A stretch of DNA of 64,000 bases, taken from NCBI GenBank assembly GCA_027625915.1, contig JANTQA010000015.1:10259001-10323000 (forward strand). Reading direction: 5' to 3'. A program made the translations under genes and the position numbers. Position 1 is the stretch's first letter, and each line of letters opens with the position of its first letter. Positions 44,818-57,058 of this stretch are shown one piece after another. Under the pieces are notes generated by a model. The model was given only the letters and a program-made list of their open reading frames with translations, had not been told where the DNA came from and did no database searches. The stretch comes from Anaeramoeba flamelloides (lineage: Eukaryota > Metamonada > Anaeramoebidae).

Positions 44818-47800
44818 TTAATCATAATAATCATCTTCTGAGGGTATTACATATTCTTCATCGGATTCATCTTCTGAAGATTCCACATCTTCATTAGAGT
44901 AGTCCGAGTTAGAGTTTTCATCATCGTCATCATCGTTATCTTGGCTTGATTCCTCTGATTCATCAGAATTTTCAGAATTGTCTGATTCTTCTGACCTTTC
45001 GGATCCGTCCTCTGATTCTTCTGACATTTCTATATTTAAACGGAAATTGACATTTGATTCTGAGTTATTTTCATGTTTCAAAATTTTTACTTGATTAAGT
45101 TTTGGTTTTTTTCTAAATTTTTTTTCTTGTGTTTTTAATAATTTTTGTTGTTTTTCTGGCTCTGAATTTGAAGACGATGAAAATGATGGTGAAGATTTAA
45201 TTACTTTTTTTTTTGATCTGAAATTTCTTTGTGTTTTTATTTGAATATATGAAGGGTTTTTTTCAATTTCCATTTTTTTCTTTTCCAATTTTTTTTTATA
45301 TCCTGATAAAGATTTTCGTTTTAGTTTGAATTTGGATTCTTTCTGAGAATTTAAAATTATTTTTTTAGTTTTTTTAGATTTTTCTTTTTCTTCTTTCTTC
45401 CATTTCCTTTTCTTTTTTTCAGAAATTAAAAAATTGGATAATTGCATTTCAAATTCATTGAAAATGCCCTTTTTTTTCATTTTGATAACATCTTCATCTT
45501 GGCTTTTACTCGAATTTTCACTGCTGGACTCAGAGCCCAATTCATTTAAATGGGATTTACTGAAGCAAAAATCAAATTCAGCACTTTTTCTTTTTCTAGA
45601 TTTATCGTGTTTGATATTTTCTAACATTTTTTCATTGTTAATATATAGTTCTTTTTCAAACTTTGGTTCTATGTTGATTTTTTGTTTAGTTCTTCTTTTT
45701 GGTTTAGTTTTGATTTCAATTTCATTTTTTTCTTTCTTTTTAGTTTTCCTACCTCTTTTTTTAGTCTTGATAACTTTTTTTTTACTTTTGCATCCCAATG
45801 TTGCTTTTCCTCTTCCTCTTCTCCCTCCTTTACTTGTTTTTTTAGTGCTACTATTATTTTTATTTTTATTATTATTGTTGTTGTTGTTGTTTCCGATATT
45901 TTCCATTTCTTCCAATTCTTTCTTTTCTACTTTCCCTAAGGCAGTTAAAAAATCATCCAAATTAGATCTCCATATATCCAAGGGTTCTGTAGCTGCTAAT
46001 TCATCTTTAGCTTGTTTTTTACTTTCTCGATCTTGAAGAATTTTTTGATATCTTTCCCAAGTTAAATTCCAAAGAGGCATTTTTAGCAAATAATCATAAT
46101 CAGACGAATTATTTTCTTTGTTGTCATCATCATATTGCATTTCTTCTTCTTCAATGTTTTCAATAATATTCTTCTTTTTTTGTGTTGGGAAAGCTGCAAA
46201 TTCCAAATCCTTTAATTCATTTAACAAAGCCTTTCTTTTCTTTTGTTGAATGACTAAATCGCCATCGATGATCATTTTAATAAATCTGGCTTTATTTGAA
46301 AGTTTATTATATTCTTGGGTTAAACCATCTAGTAAAAATTTCTTTCTTTTAATATAATAATCCAATCTGACATGATAAAAGTTATTCAAGATCTGTATAG
46401 GATCGCTATAGTGAATTATTTTCGAATTTTGATCAAAGGCGTGCATATTTGTTGTGTTTATTTGAGAGTGTATTTTAAAAACTTCTCCTATGCCCCTTGT
46501 TTCACATTCCTTCATCATTTCTTTCTTTAAAATGATTTTAAAATCCACAGTGGTATCTGTGTGATATTCAGTAAAATCTTCGATGATTTTTTCCTTGGCG
46601 TTGGTATTGCTTGTCAAGATGGTTGTTAAAAATTTCTTATAGGAATCTGTCCAACTATATTTGGAATTCATTGGCAGCTCTGTGATTCTAAGAGTGGTTT
46701 CATTGATTTTTTCCCATTTGCCTCTACATAAATATTTTTTCCCAACTTTTGGGTTTTGGAATTTAGGTTTCCTTTTGACGTTCCTTTTGTCCTCGCCCAA
46801 ATGATCCAAATAATTTTGTTCATTTAATTCGTGAATGTCTCCAATAAACCCCTTGTACCAGGGCTCCATTGGTAAGAATTCCTGGCCATCCATTTTTCTT
46901 TTCAAATTTTGCACAATATCCCTTGGGTTGTAATTGGGTATTTTTGTTGAATATCCCGTGCCAATACCTTCACAGCCATTGACTAGGATCATTGGGATAA
47001 TGGGGATATAAAATTGTGGCTCGATGTATTGCCCGTCGTCTTTTAAATATTTTAATAAATGATCGTCGTCTGGGTGGTAAATGGTTCTTGTCACTGGTGA
47101 TAGCAAGCAATGGATATATCTGCTTGCCGCGGCATCCTTGCCACCTTTCAGCCTTGTACCGAATTGGCCATTACCCTGAATCAAATTAACATTATTGGAT
47201 CCCACAAAATTGTGTGCCATTCCGATGATCGTGCTTGCCAGGGATTGTTCGCCGTGATGATAGGCGGAATGCTCTGAAACGTAACCGACCAACTGTGCAA
47301 CTTTGATCTCCTTGTTTAATTTCTTTTTAAGGCAGCAATACAGTATTTTCCTTTGCCCAGGTTTTAAGCCGTCGATCATGGAGCCAATTGATCTTATATT
47401 ATCTGCATTGGAAAAGAGAATCAATTCCTTGTTAATGAAATTCTGATATGTTAATTGCTTTTCAGAATGGTCCACAAACAAATCTGAGTTTACTTCCTTT
47501 AACCATTCCTTCCTTTCTTTGATTTTCTTTTTGGAAAATGCCAAATTAATGCTTTGATCATCTTTTTCGTTTTCATATTTGAAATCGATCACATGCCGAT
47601 CCAAATTACTGAAATATTCCTTAGCCTCGGTGGCACTTGAGGTACCCAGCCCCTTGTAGTATTTGATTTTCCATCCTTTGCCATCATTGTTTTCTTCCTT
47701 CCATTTCAAGTATTCTGGTAGCGTGAAAAAGCAAATACTCCTTTTGCCCTTAGTCACCTTCACAATCGGGGTGATAAACTCTTGAAGAAATCCTTCAACC

Positions 47801-50091
47801 TTCAAAAGTGATGGCCAAAAATGGTGAATGAAATTGATCACCAGCCCCTTTATATGCGAGCCGTCCAAATCTTGATCTGCCATGATCATCAAATGGCCGT
47901 ACCTGAGCGTTTTAATGTTTTGTTCGTTGTACTCTACCTTTTGTTTCAGCCCCAAGATTTTGATGATGCCCTCAATCTCCTTGTTGTTCATTATTTGGTT
48001 GTGGGTTGCCTCGCGCGCGTTTAAGAGCTTGCCCCTGAGGGGGAAAACCCCATACTTGTCTCTTCCGACTACGCCTAACCCTGAAATGGCAAGGGTCTTT
48101 GCAGAATCGCCCTCAGTCAAGATCAATGTGCAATCCTTCCCATATCTACTTCCTGCTAGATTTGCATCGTCCAATTTTACCATGCACGAGAGTCGCTTTT
48201 TTCTCCCGCCATTCTTTCGGGCCAGTTGCTTACTTTCTTGGAATTTTGCCCACATCAGGACACTTTGTATGACACCCGATTTTTCCACTTTTTTTAGAAA
48301 ATTCGGTGAAAATTTGAACCTTGATCCAAATTTGCTTCGTGGTGTACTCAAGGTTTCCTTCGTTTGTGAGTCAAATGTTGGGTTGTCAATTAGGCAATTG
48401 ACAAAAATGATTAAATAGTTTTTGATTTGGTATCCCTTGATTTCTTTCCCTCCTTTGTTCTTGTTGTTAACCACGCCGTGCAAATTCCTTGTGATTTGTT
48501 CGACAACGCATTTGACATGCGAACCTCCCTTTGAAGTGCAAATTGAATTCACAAACGAGATCTGTTGGAATGCCCCATCGCTCGGCGCAACCAGAATTTC
48601 CCATCGTTCATGTGGCTTTTCGTAAACCGTCGTTACCTTCGCACCACCCATAAAATTGTCGTTGATATACATTTTGCAGTATTGCCTGAAGCTGTTGATC
48701 TTAAGGTCCTTCCCATTCAACTTCATTTTGATTCCCTCAGTGGTACCTGCAATGTCGTACACCCTTTTGGTATACAAGGCTACCATGTCTTTACTCAATT
48801 TGCTCATCCCAAACTTTGACAAATCTGGTTTGAAAGTAATTTGAGTAAACCCGTTTTTTAAGCCTTTTTTAATTATTGGTTTGTCCTTTTGGCTCATGTT
48901 CTTTGTATATTTCTGATAAAATCTCTTATTTTCCTTTGTGTCGTTAGTTTCTACAATAAACTCATCTGAAAAGATATTACAAAGCTTGGCTCCATACCCA
49001 TTTCTTCCGCCAGTTGTCTATTTTTGGTGGTTTAATATAGTTTGGTATTTGTTTTATTGTTTTTGTTTTTGTTGTTCATTTTTTTGTTGTTGTTGTTGTT
49101 GTAATTGATTATTTATTGGTTGTTATTATATTTATTATTGTTATTCAAGAAAGCAAAAATTATCAGAATGACAATTAAAAAAAAAAATGATAAATTTTGA
49201 TCGATTTTTGCAAAGATGATTTTTTGGAAAAAAAGACAGAACAATTATTTTCGGAATAGAATTAGAAGGGCTGCAATAAGTCAACCGAAGAATGATAAAG
49301 TTATTTAAATTTGAAAAATAAAAAATAAAGCATGTTTTTAAGATTAATGTTTACTTTTTTCTTGCTATCATTAAAATTTTCTCCTGTTAACAAATGACCG
49401 AAAATTAATTCAGGAATATATATTTTTTCTTTTTTATGAATGACTACAGGAATACCTTTTCCATTATTCCAAATTGAAACCAGATTATTTTCTTGATCAA
49501 TGTCTACCTTAATCATTGTCATTTTGGGATCTCTTTGCTTATGATCCGCTGCGTTCACTAAAATTTCATCAAAAATTTTATATAAACCGGGGACATACAT
49601 AACTTCTCGAAAGTTCATTCCAATCCCTTCGTCATACACCCACATTCTTTCAGTGATCTTTTCTATTGATCCGATGTATGTATCAGGCCTAATTAGGATA
49701 TGTTCATATGGTGTCTAATCCAGTTATTTATTATATGAAATTATGTATATCCATTAGATTTATTTGTTTAGTTTTTTTGAAAATAAATATTTTGTTGAAA
49801 AAAATGAAAAGAAAAAGCTAAATATTTTGAAGGAAAAAAATGAAAAATTCAAACCTTTTTTTGATATCTCTTTTCAATAGATCCTTCATCGTCTGTTTTG
49901 TTTTTTTCGTTGCCGATGTCTGACTCGATATTGGAATTATTTTGTTGTTTAATGTTTCTCTTTTTCAATTGTTTATTAACTTTTTTGGAATATTCGAGAA
50001 TATTCTCTTTAGTTGAGTGTTTTTTAGCTTTGGTTTTTTTATTTGTTCTTCTTTTTTTAAGAGGTGAAATTTCTTCATTTTCAGATCCCAT
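44818..50091 (-). CDS. TOP2: DNA topoisomerase II (type IIA, eukaryotic), three exons
   Basis: Exons on the minus strand: 50091-49855, 49714-49355 and 49017-44818; both introns are GT-AG and phase 0. The 1598-aa product passes one duplex through a transient break in another, using ATP. GHKL ATPase: RPDTYIGS, NAADHKQRDP, WNNGKGIP, GGRNGYGAK, and the QTK loop at 417-419. TOPRIM: the EGDSA Glu501 and DQDLDG Asp580/582/584 that bind magnesium. Cleavage core: KVAQLVGYVSEHSAYHHGE, then catalytic Tyr833 in AASRYI with Arg832 before it. The coiled-coil gate and C-gate follow to about 1190. The remaining 400 residues are a disordered tail, with Asn runs, basic GGRRGRG and KKKRGRKTK-like nuclear signals, then a very acidic Ser/Glu/Asp end. 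All catalytic residues seen are intact. The conserved core is visibly GC-richer than the tail. The frame continues upstream of 50091, so the N-terminus may be longer. Confidence 0.95.
49018..49354 (-). other. TOP2 intron 2
   Basis: 337-base GT-AG intron between SKKK and TTGGRNGYGAK codons, in phase 0. It contains a GTT/AAC trinucleotide run (49086-49103 on the + strand) and no open frame of note. It was identified because the conserved topoisomerase sequence resumes exactly after the AG. Confidence 0.85.
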
Positions 50092-50147
50092 GCTTGAACT
50101 CTCTTGAATTTCAGGATCACTATCAGAAATTATAATTATTTCACTAG
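50092..50147 (-). other. Probable 5' coding extension of TOP2
   Basis: Directly upstream of the chosen ATG, and in frame, the minus strand reads SEIIIISDSDPEIQESSS, preceded by a possible acceptor (ATATATAG, AG at 50149-50148). Hydrophobic Ile run plus Ser/Asp is the layout of a SUMO-interacting motif and looks like real protein. No in-phase first exon was located further upstream, so the extension is not included in the gene. Confidence 0.45.
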
Positions 50148-50439
50148 CTATATATTTTTTTGAAACATAAATAATAAAAAATGTTTAAAAAATAAGTTTA
50201 AAATTATTTTTTATAAACAAGAAAATTTGATAATTTTTTAATTGTGAAAAAATCAAAAAATGAATCTATTTTTTTTTAAACTTTTCTTAATTTGATATAA
50301 ACTATTCTAAAAATTAAATTTTGATTTTGTTTTCCATTTAATTTCTTTAATTTTGGCAATTTAATTATTTTCATTTTTTTTTTAAAAATTTCTGAAAAAT
50401 AACAACTAACTATTTTTTTTTTATTTTAAAGGGAGGAAA

Positions 50440-51235
50440 TGAATTTCCTCTTGCAGCCGTTAGGTTTTTTTTTTTAATTTGAGAAATAAACTGAAAATTT
50501 AATAAATTTTCGGTTTATTTCTGAAAGTAAAAAAAACCTAGAGCACTTCACAGATAAAACAAAAAACCTAGGCACTTTTCGTTCGGTTTTCCAGAATTTA
50601 AAAGAATGGAGTGAAATCATAGATTTTATTCTATTCTTTTGAATTCTGGATAACATCCGTTGGGTTTTTATTTAATTTGATGAAATGTAAAGAAAATTTA
50701 TTTAATTTTCTTTTCATTTCAAAAATTAAAAAAAAAACCTAAGCATTCTACAGCACTTTCCGTTGGGTTTTTTTTTAATTTGAAAGAATGGAGGAAAATT
50801 CAAAGATTTTATTCAATTCTTTTAAATTGGAAAAAAAAATGCCGTTAAGTTTTCCAGTGTTTAAAGGAATAGAGTGAAATCCTAGATTTTACTCTGTTCT
50901 TTTAAATTTTAGATTAGCGCCTTTAGGTTTTTTTGAATTTTTAGAAATAAAAAGAAAATTTCAAAAATATTCTTTTTATTTCTAAAATTATTAAAATCTA
51001 CGTTATCTTTTGTTGGGGTTTTCTTTTTATTTGGAAAATCAATAGATTTTCGTTGGGTTTTTTTTTTTTTGCTTTTTGAAATAAACCGAAAATTTATTAA
51101 AATTTTCTGTTTATTTCAAAAAGTAAAAAAAAACCTGGAACACTTTACAGATAAAATAAAAAAAAAAAAACACAAGAAAACCGCCGTTAGGTTTTTTTTA
51201 ATTTCTCAAATTATAAAAAACCTAGGCACTGTTCT
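50440..51235 (+). repeat. Hairpin-array repeat, locus 3
   Basis: The clearest locus: at least seven successive palindromes of 60-90 bases. Type alpha is built on a GGTTTTTTT...GAAATAAACTGAAAATTT arm and its complement (about 50463-50540, 50665-50740, 50930-51000, 51055-51135). Type beta is built on CCAGAATTTAAAAGAATGGA and its complement (about 50582-50652 and 50850-50925). Linkers are short and GC-richer (GCCGTTAGG, ATCCGTTGGG, CCTAGAGCACTTCAC). The last contains AGTG on the minus strand, as in locus 1. Confidence 0.75.
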
Positions 51236-51569
51236 AATTTCTAAATTTTGTTGTGAAATTTCAATAAAAATTCATAATGTTCTTTATCATTAACCCATGA
51301 TAGGATAAATAATATTTCTTTATTGTAGATAATATCAAAGATTTTATTCTTTAAATGTCTATTAAAAAAATAACTATATTATATTTAAATAATAATTAAT
51401 GAACTGTGTTTTAATTGGTAAAATGATAACACGCGGATGAGTTAATTAGTTTAATTATTGTTTTGAATAGTTTTTATTTCAAAATACTTACACAAAAAAT
51501 AAAAAAAATATTCTTTTAATTTTTTGATCAAGAAATAAAAACACTACTAGTGTTTGTTGAATAAATGTA

Positions 51570-52380
51570 AAAAAATTACAATTTGTTTTTTCTTGAAATT
51601 TAATCACAAAAAAAATAGGAAAATGAAAATTAAAGTAGGGAAAAAAATACCCGAACATGAAAATAATACATGGCAAGATTTTTAATTGTGAATATTGGGA
51701 AAATTGTTGTGTAATTTCTTTTATTTTCAATCAAATCCTCTTTATAAATAGCCAAATTTTTTATGAGCCAAGTAATAAACCTACCTAAAGTTCATTAAAG
51801 TGGGATGTCTATAGAATACTCGGGTAATTGTTTAATAGCATAAGTATATCAACTTTTTTTGAAAAACGATCAGGTTTTATCGATGCTTGCTAGAGTTTGG
51901 AAAATCGATAATTTTTATTCTTGTTATTTGATTGATTGAATTGTGTTTTGAGCAAGGATAAATTCCATTAATCATTATTCTAATAAGTTGGTGGGTTATA
52001 ATTTTAAAAGTTTGATTCTTAAGGGACTAGTCTCTATTTTTTTTTTTTTTGACCAATTTCTAAATAAGGATTCATTATCTAGAAATATGTTTAATATGAA
52101 AATAAACAGGGTATTTCAAATCTATGTAATTTTAAAAAAATTTTCTCAAATCTCTATTAAATTTAGGTAAAAAAATTTAATAGAGATTAGTCCCTTAAAA
52201 AAGGATTTGATTTTAAATAAAAGAAATTAGACAATAATTTTCCTAATATTCACAATTAAAAATAGTGTCCGAATTATTTTCATGTTCTCTATTTTTTCCC
52301 TACTTTAATTTTCATTTTCCTATTTTTTTTGTGATTAAATTTCAAGAAAAAACAAATTGTAATTTTTTCTGATCTCAATA
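51570..52380 (+). mobile_element. Foldback element, copy 2, with nested TTAA MITE
   Basis: Left arm (about 51575-51740) and right arm (about 52210-52375) are near-perfect inverted repeats of about 165-190 bases: ACAATTTGTTTTTTCTTG on the left and CAAGAAAAAACAAATTGT on the right. A 172-bp MITE (52023-52194) has inserted into the interior. Copy 1 in cullin intron 2 lacks it. No coding sequence was found. Confidence 0.8.
52023..52194. mobile_element. TTAA-flanked MITE (piggyBac-like), copy 2
   Basis: 172 bp, same ends as 20140-20307, flanked by TTAA (52019-52022 and 52195-52198). The related foldback element at 21.7 kb shows a single TTAA at the same place (TTGATTCTTTAA read on the minus strand), so the pre-insertion site is visible and TTAA duplication is demonstrated within the window. 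Confidence 0.9.
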
Positions 52381-52449
52381 TATTTGCTCAGTTCCTTTTT
52401 TATATTATGTTGATGCCATTGAGAGAGAACGAAGAGTGCAAAAGGAAAG

Positions 52450-52647
52450 TCAGATTTTTGAAGAATTGAAAAAAAGATAACCAGCTGAAATTTTGACCAA
52501 TTTAATATTTCAAATACGAGTATTTGATTGGTTGTTTTTTGTGTGTTAAGTATATTAATGGGTGTACCTGAATCTTAGTGTAAAGAAATATTTCGAAGAA
52601 TTGCAAAAACGATAACCAGTTGAAATTCTAATTGATTTAAATCTCAA
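52450..52647 (+). repeat. 66-base tandem-like duplication, 132 bases apart
   Basis: 52450-52515 and 52582-52647 share GAAGAATTG, GATAACCAGCTGAAATT against GATAACCAGTTGAAATT, and GATTTAA-like ends. The first copy continues an open frame from about 52405 (VDAIERERRVQKESQIFEEL) that stops within the unit, so this could be the remains of a coding repeat. Confidence 0.6.
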
Positions 52648-54751
52648 GTAACATCTTGTGGAATTTTAAAACTCAAGTGATACTCTTTTTTTTTTTACTA
52701 TTCTATAAAACAACAATTCAAGACCCTGTTTCTCTTCAAACGTTTGGCAACCTCTAAGGTTATTAAACCAATTTTTTTGTTTTCAATTTTCTGTATTTTT
52801 TCGAACATAAACAAAATAACATTTATCGTTTGCTCAAAAGTATTTAGCATAACAATAATTTTTGAAAACACTGGTTTGTTTTGTTCACAAAAGGCCATTT
52901 ATTTCCAACAGTAGCACACAATTTGTTTCATAGAAAGACTAATATTAAGGCAAATTGCAGATTTAAAGCATTACCTAAACAAAACAAAATACTAAACCTG
53001 AAAGATTTTGAATTCAAGCCTAGAAAGAAGTTCCAGAGAACCAACCATCGAAACCATATAATTTTTTGGGCAAGTAAATTTATGTTTGTGTGATCAAATA
53101 AAGAAGAATAAATAAAAAGGATGTTTTCCGATCATTGCAAAAGAAAATAACTTCTACTTACTGGTTTGAGAAGAAATTGGTCGTTTTTCCATTTTGTAAT
53201 TGTTTAAAATACGGCTGAGTATTCTGGGTAATTATAGTTTGAGAGCTACTTCCTTAAGCCACGAAAAAAATTTTATTCTGAATAAAGTCGAATGATGCAA
53301 AACCAAGATCGAAAAAAATATGTTATTTTATCTACAAAATGGGAACGAAATATTTTCTTAATTGTCGAATTATAAGAACACCGTGGTATTGGAAACTGAA
53401 TTCTTGGTTCGACAGATGGTTTTACAGAAATCTGAAAATGAAATACTGTTCCATTTATTAAAACTATTAGAGAACAAACCAAGTTCCTTTTTCAAGTATT
53501 TTGACCTTATTTTCACTTTTCAAGGTTATAGACTTTCTAAATAGTAGTAAAATTTGTTTTAATTTAGAGTTTTTTTCAAACAAAAAATTGTTTTGTTTTT
53601 TACAAATAAAATTTGCTCGTGGTGAACAGTTTGCCAGCCTTTTAAGAGACAACTTTTAATTTTTATGAGAACGGACAAAGTACAGATTTTTTTTTTTTCA
53701 ATTTCCAAAAATTCCAAAATAAAATCCCCACTCATAATCAAGACTTCAAACTATTTTAGAGAAACACTTTTATAATTCAAAGACACTCCACTGATTTCAC
53801 AAATTTGTCTAACGGGGACAATAACTAAAAATACAAAACCACTTAAAATCTTTCTTTTTGTTCGTTTTTTTGTCTTTTGTTCCCAAAATATGGAAGAAAG
53901 AGTGTCTTTGAAATTTGAAAATTGTCTCCGCAATTGTTTAATGTCTTTTTTTTATGGTCTAGACTGAGTGGTTTTTTTCCAAAAAAAATCTTTTCTTAAA
54001 AGCGATTTTCTTATTTGTCAAACAAAAGGATTATTTGTAAAATAAAAAATCTAAATAAGAATCTCAAAAACAGAATTTACCTTCCTTTCTTAAGTATATT
54101 AAAATTTCAAATGAAAAAGAATCTTGAAATATTCTCAAATTGAAAAGTTTTTAATTTAAAAAAAAAATTCTATAATTATTGATCAAAACCTCAAAAAATG
54201 AACAAGAGACAAATTCATCCAAAAAAACTCAGGACTTAAAACACACCCAAGAAAATTCCAAATTATTTTGACATAAATTTGGGAAAACCTTTATTTGTTA
54301 CTAAAATGGGAACAAATTTTCACTTCCTTTTTCTTTTATTCTTATATAAAGATAAATTCTCGAAGAGGTGAGTTGCTCTTGATAACTCAATTTGAAAAAG
54401 AAAAAAAGGAAGTGAATATTTTATCCATTTTATAATTCAATATCAGTATTAACTTTTATAAAAAGAGATTTCAAAAAAATATATCTTAGGTTGAGTGCTT
54501 TTCAAGTAAAAAACGAATTGAAATATAAAAGAGATGAAATATTATGTTTTTGCCCAAACATTTTTTTATTTTCAGTAAAAAATTATTTTTTGACTGTTTT
54601 CAAAATTAGATAACACCAAAACTTAAATATTGTAACTTTAAAGAGAAATGATTTTTTTTTTATGTTTTTGAAACAATTTTTTTTAATCAAGACTGTATCA
54701 AAGTATTTTCCAAAAAAGAGGAACAAAGTTATTTTATAATATCATAATTAA

Positions 54752-55930
54752 ACCCTTTTAAACACACGTATTTCAACCATTACAACTTGGCCATTTTTAG
54801 TGAAAAATAGTTTATTATTAATTATTAATAAGTTATTTTAATACGAATCTCATAATACAAAATTAATTCGGGTATAGGTTATTTATTAAATTTCAATTTA
54901 ATAAAAATATGAACAAAAAATGATCAATCAGATTTGATTCTATATAATACATTTTTTTTTTAAATCTATTTTGTTTGTAAAAAAATTCTTTTCCTATTTT
55001 CAAAAATCGAATTCAAATTGCAAAAAATTTTCAAAATTGAATTTTTGTTTAAACAAAGTATTTTGACTTATTTCCAAGAACTTTAAAAGTTTTTAATTTA
55101 TTTTTGCCACACAAAAACTTAATTGGGAATTTGAGGATAAAATTATTTAATTCATCAATATCTTTCAGAAAATTTAATTTGAAAAAAAAAAAATTCCATC
55201 AATATATATATATATATATATATATTAATAAACTATTTTTCAAACAAAAGGGCACACCTCTCAAATCGTCAATAGCATCGAATTTGATAGTTAATAAGAT
55301 AATTACTTATTGGTGATTTTCATTTTAATTATTGATTTTTTCATTTTTTGCTTTTTTTATTTTTGGATATAGAACAGTTGGAAAATGAAAAAATAAGATA
55401 AGAAAAAACTAATTTAAATTAATCTACCAGTTTACAAATGGAAACAGTTTAAGTTTGATTTCGAATGAGCTAGAAATAGGAATCAAGAAAGACTATTATT
55501 GTATTGATGCATGGAACAAAGAAAAGAGAAATAAAGAAAAAACATTCCAACAAAATACCAGATGAATTGCGGGTTTTATCTTGAAAATGAGATTTTAAAG
55601 AACAAAAGTTTGACGTTTAAAGAATTATCAATACAATGTTGAGAACTTTTTTCCAATTTGCCTTGTTCAAAGGTTTTTATTGGTTTTATATATTTTTTCA
55701 TTACAATTTACAAAACGAGATTTCTCATTTCAAATGAAAGTAAACACCAATTTTTAAAATATTGAATTTTAATTTTTATTGTTATGTTTTAATGGGTTTA
55801 ACAGATTCAGTTGAGTGTTTTTTTTATGTTTTAAAGCGTTTCTTAGATTTTAGAATGTTACTACATTTATTTAATTCGCTTATGAATAATTCTTGAAATT
55901 TTTTGTGCCATTTTATTTGAAAAAGAATTT
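54752..55930 (+). repeat. Dispersed repeat, copy 2 (partner at 18155-18670), interrupted
   Basis: Similarity to copy 1 occurs at 54752-54825 and resumes at about 55480-55930. The 650 bases between, which include a TA microsatellite at 55202-55226, have no counterpart in copy 1 and are likely an insertion, although no clean terminal repeats were identified. Confidence 0.6.
55202..55226. repeat. (AT)n microsatellite
   Basis: Perfect TA repeat of about 12 units, read directly. Confidence 0.9.
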
Positions 55931-57058
55931 ATATATAAGTACAGTTTATGAGAAATATTTTTAAATGACTTATAAAATTGTTATAATAAAAATCATACTT
56001 GATAAAAATTACTAATATTTCTCGATATATTCAAGAAAATATTTTTTTTTTTGTTTAACCAAAAGAATTATTTTTAAGAAGAAAGAAAAAACTATATTCC
56101 TATTTATTATGTGAAAAACTATATATAGTACAAAATTGATTAAGTCATTCATAAACAGATAAAAAAAATATTATATGCAAGAGAAAAAAAAACCAATTTA
56201 ATGGTTTTTCTATCCTAAAAACTGGAAAAAAAAAAGTGATCTAACAAAAAAAAATTTAAGGGGGGTTTTGGGGTGTTTAGATTTTTTTCGACACTTTTTA
56301 TATCTACAAAATTTCCAGTAGATAATATTTAAAAAGGTTTATTTTAATATTTTATAGGTTGTTGTGAAAGACGGGCCAATTATGATATATTTTCATACTT
56401 TCCTTTTACCTTATAAATGTTCAAAAATATCTTTTACATTTTTTTTTATTTATTTATTCAGATCATAGTTAGAAAAATTAACCCCCCCCCCCATTTTAAA
56501 CCCTGTTCACTTTTTTCCATCACTCCAATTAATTAAATAAGAACACACACACACACAAAAAAAAAACATTTTGTACTCCTTATATTAAAGATTTTTAACT
56601 TAAAAAATAAAATTTTTTGAATTGTATGAGTTGATAAAAAAAAGGGTTATGTGTTATAATGGCCAATCTTTGTTTTTTATGTCATTTTTTTTTTTTTTTT
56701 TTGTACATTATTTTGAATATTTTGTTCCTTATAGGTTATCTTACCTTATGCAGTAAAACTTATGCGACTATATTTTTTTGATTCTTTTCCATGCTACTTT
56801 ATATTTGCATCGATAAGGTGAATGTTGTATGACGTGAAACAACCAAAATGAAAATCAGTTTTTGTTTTCCAAAAAAAAAACTGCCCAAAAATTTTGTTAT
56901 TTTTAAATTCCAAATATCATTATTATAAAATTTATAGCATGACTCTTAAGCCAAAAAACAAAACAAAAGTACCCCAAACATCAAATAAGTAAAAAAAATC
57001 TGAATTTTTTTTATTTCTACTTGATTTGGATTACCAAAACAAAAACTATCTTTTTATA

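Noticed and set aside
45434-46036. 200-codon + strand frame
   Set aside because: Antisense of the low-complexity TOP2 tail; a mirror of Lys/Glu/Asn codons.
51405-51475. Second tRNA-like A box (TTAATTGGTAAAATGATAAC)
   Set aside because: No B box and no cloverleaf; a chance match in A/T-rich DNA is more likely.
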